Below, piece by piece: positions 59,750 through 64,000 of a stretch of DNA of 64,000 nt. The notes beneath the pieces were generated by a model. It saw only the letters and a list, made by a program, of their open reading frames with translations. It was not told where the DNA came from and did no database searches. Source of the DNA: Algoriphagus lacus (GTDB taxonomy: Bacteria > Bacteroidota > Bacteroidia > Cytophagales > Cyclobacteriaceae). Where the stretch lies: NCBI RefSeq assembly GCF_003583985.1, contig NZ_QXML01000001.1:806001-870000 (forward strand), written 5' to 3'. The stretch's first letter is position 1; each line of letters begins with the position of its first letter. A program made the translations under genes and the position numbers.

Positions 59750-62365
59750 ATGAATTTGAGACTAACAAAAATTTTGAATTCCTGCCTGGTTTTGGGAAGC
59801 TCCTCTATCCTTGTATTTGCCATTTCCTGTAAATCTGAAAAAATTGCCACTGAGCTTGAGTCAGAGCCGTTGACTATTACTGATACAGATTCGGGCGAAG
59901 GGGTGGACAGTGCCAAGCTGATCCAATTGATCCAGGAAAAAGAAGCTGAAATTGAAGCCTATCAACCCAGTGCGCGTCGGGATTTTGATTTGATCCATAC
60001 CGATTTGGACTTGTCATTTGATTGGTCAAATCAGGCTGTTTTGGGAAAAGCACGATTGACATTAAAGCCTTTCTTCTATCCCCAGAAGGAATTGATCCTG
60101 GATGCAAAGGACTATGAAGTTGGTGCGATTCATCTGGTAAAAGGAGAAAATCTTACCAAACTGTCTTATCGCTACGACGAAAAGCAACTCCGCATTTATT
60201 TACCGGAATTGCTTTCTTCTCAGGATACGTTCGAAGTGGAAATTAACTACACCGCATTTCCTGATCGCAATTCAGGCAATGGAAGTGAAGCAATTACCGA
60301 TACCAAAGGACTGTATTTCATAGATCCGCTGGATACCATTCCCGGCAAACCGACCATGATTTGGACTCAGGGGGAGACTGAGCATAACAGTAAATGGTTT
60401 CCCACGATTGACAAGCCTAACGAACGGGCTACTCAGCTTTTCAAACTCACTGTACCGGATTCCATGGTGTCTATAAGTAATGGGAAATTGGTCAAACAGG
60501 AAAAATTGGAAGGCGGCTTGCGAAAAGATTTCTGGCAAATGGAACTCCCTCATGCACCATATTTAGCTGCAATTGCCGTTGGGGTTTTTGGAAAAGTAGA
60601 AGCAAAATGGGGCGATCTTCCATTGGGGTACTATGTGGAAAAAGGGTTTGAAAAAGGAGCAGCAAAGGTTTTTGAGAATACTCCTGAAATGATCGGGTTT
60701 TTCGAAGATAAGTTGGGTGTGAAATTCCCTTGGCCAAAGTACGATCAAATCGTGGTGAGAGATTTTGTCTCAGGCGCGATGGAAAATACAACCGCCTCTA
60801 TTTTTATGGAGGAACTTCGACTTGACGAACGGGAGGCAATCGACTCAGAGTGGGATTATATTATAGCTCATGAGCTTTTTCATCAATGGTTTGGGGATTT
60901 GGTAACCTCAGAGTCTTGGTCAAATTTAACTTTAAATGAAGCCTTTGCCAATTACAGCGAATACCTTTGGAATGAGCATAAATATGGAAAGGATCAAGCT
61001 TCACTGAAGTTGGTATCTGAAATGGAAGGCTATTTTGCAGAATCCGAATCCAAACAGGAAGACCTGATTCGGTTCGATTATTCTGATTCGGAGGACATGT
61101 TTGATGCGCATAGCTATAACAAGGGAGGAGTCGTATTGAACATGCTTCGCCAGTATTTGGGCGATGAGGCTTTTTTTAAGGCGCTCCATCTTTACCTAAC
61201 CCAACACTCTTTTCAATCGGTGGAGGTCCATGATTTGAGGTTGGCATTTGAGCAGGTGAGCGGACAGGATTTGAATTGGTTTTTCAATCAGTGGTTTCTA
61301 GACAAAAGCCATCCTGAGCTTTATTTTGAAATTGATTATTCCCAACCTCAAAGCATTCTCGTTTCGGTTTATCAAGCTCAGGATTTGGAAGAAGCACCCC
61401 TTTACCAATTGCCCATTGAGGTAAGTTGGTACGAAGCTGAAGTTCGAAAATCCAACAAGTTCTTTATGACTCAGGCTTTCCAACAATTTTCAATAGAAAG
61501 TGAAACGCCAATTTCCCAAGTGTACTTGGATGAGGGCAAAAATCTTCTCGCAAGAAGGTCACAGGAAATCAGTTCTGGACAGTTTGTCCGTCAATTCAAA
61601 GAGTCCCAATTGGGCGTTGCCCGGTATGAGGCATTGGATAGCTTGGTGGCAAGAGAGGCTAAGGATGAATTGTTGGAGATCTTACCTCTCGCCTTGAAGG
61701 ATCCATTTTGGTCAATCAGAGAAAATGCACTCGGGTTTATGCAAAATGACCCTGAGCTGAGAAACTTGATTCCAGAGATAGAGGAACTTGTATATGAACT
61801 TGCAGAAAAGGATTTAAAGAGCTCAGTGAGATCTGCTGCGATTGATCTTTTGGGGGTTTGGGATCCGAATAAATATCAGAACACTTTTGCCAGACTTGCT
61901 AACGAACCGTCCTATTTGGTGGCAGGGTCTGCATTGATGGGATTGGTAAGTGCCACGGACAATCCGGTAGACTCAACGGTCATTGAGCGATTCGCTGGAG
62001 ACCCTAATTTTAGGATTAGTGTTCCTGTAGCTGAATTTTATATTGAACAAAGTGTTGGAGGTAAGGGGCCTTGGTTTTTGAATCGACTCGGACTTCTTTC
62101 CGGTGAAGGGCTTTATTATTTCTTGGGATACTTTAGTGAATATTTTTCCAGATTTCCTGAAGAGGGTAAAGAAGCTGCTGTAAAGCAACTCTTGGCGTTA
62201 ATGGAAAATGACTCAAAGAATTTTATCCGTATGGGAGCTTTTCAGGCTTTGATGGGATTTGCTGATGATAAGTTGGTAATTGAAAAAATAGAAAAGTTAA
62301 GTGCTCTCGAAAAAGATCCCGAACTCAGAAACTATTTCAATTATTTTCTGGAAGCACTGAAGTGA
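59750..62365 (+). CDS. M1 family aminopeptidase lipoprotein
   Basis: The 871-residue protein begins with a lipoprotein signal (LVFAISC, Cys28). The M1 domain has the exopeptidase motif GAMEN (in SGAMENTTAS), the zinc site HELFHQWFGDL (His374, Glu375, His378) and the third ligand Glu397 in LNEAF. The C-terminal ~300 residues form a helical repeat (HEAT/ARM-like) domain of the aminopeptidase N type. It removes N-terminal amino acids from peptides in the periplasm. It is the last protein gene before the tRNA cluster and has 154 bases of spacer after it. Confidence 0.93.
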   Translation: MNLRLTKILNSCLVLGSSSILVFAISCKSEKIATELESEPLTITDTDSGEGVDSAKLIQLIQEKEAEIEAYQPSARRDFDLIHTDLDLSFDWSNQAVLGKARLTLKPFFYPQKELILDAKDYEVGAIHLVKGENLTKLSYRYDEKQLRIYLPELLSSQDTFEVEINYTAFPDRNSGNGSEAITDTKGLYFIDPLDTIPGKPTMIWTQGETEHNSKWFPTIDKPNERATQLFKLTVPDSMVSISNGKLVKQEKLEGGLRKDFWQMELPHAPYLAAIAVGVFGKVEAKWGDLPLGYYVEKGFEKGAAKVFENTPEMIGFFEDKLGVKFPWPKYDQIVVRDFVSGAMENTTASIFMEELRLDEREAIDSEWDYIIAHELFHQWFGDLVTSESWSNLTLNEAFANYSEYLWNEHKYGKDQASLKLVSEMEGYFAESESKQEDLIRFDYSDSEDMFDAHSYNKGGVVLNMLRQYLGDEAFFKALHLYLTQHSFQSVEVHDLRLAFEQVSGQDLNWFFNQWFLDKSHPELYFEIDYSQPQSILVSVYQAQDLEEAPLYQLPIEVSWYEAEVRKSNKFFMTQAFQQFSIESETPISQVYLDEGKNLLARRSQEISSGQFVRQFKESQLGVARYEALDSLVAREAKDELLEILPLALKDPFWSIRENALGFMQNDPELRNLIPEIEELVYELAEKDLKSSVRSAAIDLLGVWDPNKYQNTFARLANEPSYLVAGSALMGLVSATDNPVDSTVIERFAGDPNFRISVPVAEFYIEQSVGGKGPWFLNRLGLLSGEGLYYFLGYFSEYFSRFPEEGKEAAVKQLLALMENDSKNFIRMGAFQALMGFADDKLVIEKIEKLSALEKDPELRNYFNYFLEALK

Positions 62366-62438
62366 GAAAATTAATCGGTTGATTTTTAAACCATTGAATT
62401 AGCCCAAGAGAAAAAGTTTTCAAATTTGGAAGCCATCC

Positions 62439-62469
62439 TTTGATACTTTGGTAAAAGGCTATAATTTTG
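62439..62469 (+). promoter_or_regulatory. Promoter of the tRNA-tuf cluster
   Basis: TTTG (62439-62442) is followed after exactly 19 bases by TAATTTTG (62462-62469), a full match to the Bacteroidota -33/-7 consensus TTTG and TAnnTTTG. Transcription should start about seven bases later, near 62476, and run into tRNA-Tyr. Confidence 0.75.
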
Positions 62470-62519
62470 CCATCCGTTAAGGTCATAAGGGGTCAAAACT
62501 TTCTGGTTTTAGCGCAGTT

Positions 62520-62605
62520 GGGGGAATACCAAAGCGGCCAACTGGGACGGACTGTAAATCCGTTGACTTATGTCTTCACAGGTTCGAATCCTGTTTCCCC
62601 CACCA
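62520..62605 (+). tRNA. tRNA-Tyr (GTA)
   Basis: The gene folds with acceptor arm GGGGGAA (62520-62526) and TTCCCCC (62595-62601), a long class II variable arm, and anticodon GTA at 62554-62556 in the loop CTGTAAA. A genomic CCA follows (62603-62605). It is the first gene of the tRNA cluster. Confidence 0.95.
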
Positions 62606-62672
62606 AGTTGCCTGAATGTAAAATTTTTTTCTAGTTTTGCAGGGCGAAAAATATCCGGTACGCCGGTAACAA

Positions 62673-62745
62673 GCGGGAGTAGCTCAGTTGGTAGAGCGGC
62701 AGCCTTCCAAGCTGCAGGTCGCGGGTTCGAGCCTCGTCTCCCGCT
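62673..62745 (+). tRNA. tRNA-Gly (TCC)
   Basis: Acceptor arm GCGGGAG (62673-62679) pairs with CTCCCGC (62738-62744). The anticodon loop CTTCCAA places TCC at 62706-62708. No genomic CCA follows. The gene lies 67 bases after tRNA-Tyr. Confidence 0.95.
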
Positions 62746-62772
62746 CTGTGCTTACAGAGCACAATGGGTTAA

Positions 62773-62844
62773 GCCGACGTAGCTCAGGGGTAGAGTACTT
62801 CCTTGGTAAGGAAGGGGTCACGGGTTCAATTCCCGTCGTTGGCT
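62773..62844 (+). tRNA. tRNA-Thr (GGT)
   Basis: Acceptor arm GCCGACG (62773-62779) pairs with CGTTGGC (62837-62843). The anticodon loop TTGGTAA places GGT at 62805-62807. No genomic CCA follows. The gene lies 27 bases after tRNA-Gly and 57 bases before tuf. Confidence 0.95.
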
Positions 62845-62901
62845 CAATACAGAAATTATTATCTAAACATATCTTTAAACTTAAACTGAGGATTTTCACG
62901 C

Positions 62902-64000
62902 ATGGCAAAAGCAACCTTCGACCGTTCCAAGCCGCACGTTAACATCGGTACGATTGGACACGTAGACCATGGCAAAACAACCCTGACTGCCGCCATCACT
63001 ACCGTATTGGCTAAAAAAGGTCTTTCTGAATTGAGAGATTTCTCTTCTATTGATAACGCACCTGAAGAGAAAGAAAGAGGTATTACTATTAATACTTCTC
63101 ACGTAGAATATCAAACTGAAAAGAGACACTACGCTCACGTAGACTGTCCTGGTCACGCTGACTACGTTAAAAACATGGTTACTGGTGCTGCTCAGATGGA
63201 CGGTGCTATCCTAGTAGTAGCTGCAACTGATGGTCCAATGCCTCAAACTAGAGAGCACATCCTTTTGGCTCGTCAGGTAGGTGTACCTCAGCTTGTTGTT
63301 TTCTTGAACAAAGTTGACATGGTTGACGACCCTGAATTGCTTGAGCTTGTTGAAATGGAAGTAAGAGAATTGCTTTCTTTCTATGAGTTTGACGGTGACA
63401 ATATTCCAGTAATCGCTGGTTCTGCACTTGGTGCTTTGAACGGTGAAGAAAAGTGGGTAGCTACCGTAATGCAATTGATGGATGCCGTTGATTCTTACAT
63501 TCCTCTTCCAGAGCGTCTTATCGACAAGGATTTCTTGATGCCTGTTGAAGATGTATTCTCTATCACTGGCCGTGGTACAGTTGCTACAGGCCGTATCGAA
63601 AGAGGTGTTATCAACTCTGGTGAACCAGTTGAAATCATCGGTATGGGTGCTGAAGGACTTAAGTCTACCGTAACTGGTGTTGAAATGTTCAGAAAAATCC
63701 TTGACAGAGGTGAAGCTGGTGATAACGTTGGTTTGTTGTTGAGAGGTATTGAAAAATCTCAGATCAAGCGCGGTATGATCATCTGTAAGCCAGGTTCTGT
63801 GAAGCCTCACGCTCACTTCAAAGCTGAAGTTTACGTACTTTCTAAAGAAGAAGGTGGACGTCACACTCCATTCTTCAACAAGTACAGACCTCAGTTTTAT
63901 TTGAGAACCACTGACGTAACTGGTGAAATCAAACTTCCTGCTAACGTTGAAATGGTTATGCCAGGTGATAACGTAACCATCGAAGTTAACTTGTTGTCTG
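62902..64000 (+). CDS. tuf: Elongation factor Tu, 3' end outside the window
   Basis: The reading frame starts at ATG 62902 ([20 protein letters not shown]) and stays open to the edge, so 366 codons of roughly 395 are present. The GTPase motifs are intact: GHVDHGKTT (residues 19-27), the effector region [14 protein letters not shown] preceded by [12 protein letters not shown], and NKVDM. Domains 2 and 3 follow, with [17 protein letters not shown]-Tu delivers aminoacyl-tRNA to the ribosome. The arrangement tRNA-Tyr, tRNA-Gly, tRNA-Thr, tuf is the conserved cluster in this phylum. Codon use is notably biased, as expected for a highly expressed gene. Confidence 0.97.
   Translation, partial: MAKATFDRSKPHVNIGTIGHVDHGKTTLTAAITTVLAKKGLSELRDFSSIDNAPEEKERGITINTSHVEYQTEKRHYAHVDCPGHADYVKNMVTGAAQMDGAILVVAATDGPMPQTREHILLARQVGVPQLVVFLNKVDMVDDPELLELVEMEVRELLSFYEFDGDNIPVIAGSALGALNGEEKWVATVMQLMDAVDSYIPLPERLIDKDFLMPVEDVFSITGRGTVATGRIERGVINSGEPVEIIGMGAEGLKSTVTGVEMFRKILDRGEAGDNVGLLLRGIEKSQIKRGMIICKPGSVKPHAHFKAEVYVLSKEEGGRHTPFFNKYRPQFYLRTTDVTGEIKLPANVEMVMPGDNVTIEVNLLS

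Noticed and set aside
63211-63864. 217-residue minus-strand open frame opposite tuf
   Set aside because: The other strand is EF-Tu with all GTPase motifs; this is a shadow caused by strong codon bias.

Overview
The window reads as a chromosomal segment of a Bacteroidota bacterium, most likely a member of the Cytophagales (Algoriphagus-like; the genus is an inference). The reasons are: a SusC/SusD pair, a C-terminal sorting domain of the type IX secretion kind, the Bacteroidota-restricted DUF4290 and DUF5686 families, Bacteroidota-type promoter elements (TTTG and TAnnTTTG), many lipoproteins with acidic or lysine residues after the lipobox cysteine, and a tRNA-Tyr/Gly/Thr-tuf cluster. I see no phage, insertion sequence, plasmid, rRNA or CRISPR signal.

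Layout. 0-4.3 kb: a VF530-like protein, a VOC protein, and a secreted Ig-like/sorting-domain protein broken by an in-frame TGA and flanked by two paralogous outer-membrane-type proteins. 4.5-12.1 kb: Tat-exported sugar isomerase-like and Gfo/Idh/MocA enzymes, divergent from a sulfatase-esterase operon, then a barrel protein overlapping an S41 peptidase. 12.5-21.5 kb: a second sulfatase, GH25, GH13 alpha-amylase, M20 peptidase, a GMC oxidoreductase with its Tat-exported small subunit, and a coiled-coil lipoprotein. 21.5-27.2 kb (minus strand): a Tat-exported Nif3-like protein, a lipoprotein, two SDRs, an acetoacetate-decarboxylase-like protein and an IlvD/Edd sugar-acid dehydratase. 27.3-37 kb is mostly housekeeping: GT61, MurA (Asp replacing the catalytic Cys), DUF4290, UvrD/PcrA helicase, two tandem LpxL-like acyltransferases, ECF sigma factor, candidate anti-sigma factor, gmk and nadD.

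37.0-53.6 kb is the most striking region: a minus-strand array of seven genes, susC, susD, three ~1100-residue FG-GAP/VCBS lipoproteins with an ASPIC/UnbV domain, one small lipoprotein, and a PAP2/vanadium-haloperoxidase-like lipoprotein. It starts behind a LacI-like palindrome, has a strong terminator hairpin directly after susD, shows overlapping stops and starts downstream, and ends in a second terminator. It looks like a dedicated outer-membrane import and surface system of unknown substrate.

54-64 kb: a DUF5686 outer-membrane protein, pyrH-frr, an SDR, a biotin carrier protein, an M1 aminopeptidase lipoprotein, three tRNA genes behind a well-matched promoter, and the first 366 codons of tuf, cut by the window edge.

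Together the accessory genes suggest a heterotroph that takes up and dismantles complex glycans (sulfatases, esterase, amylase, 3-keto-sugar-type oxidoreductases, SusCD), mostly in the periplasm or at the cell surface.
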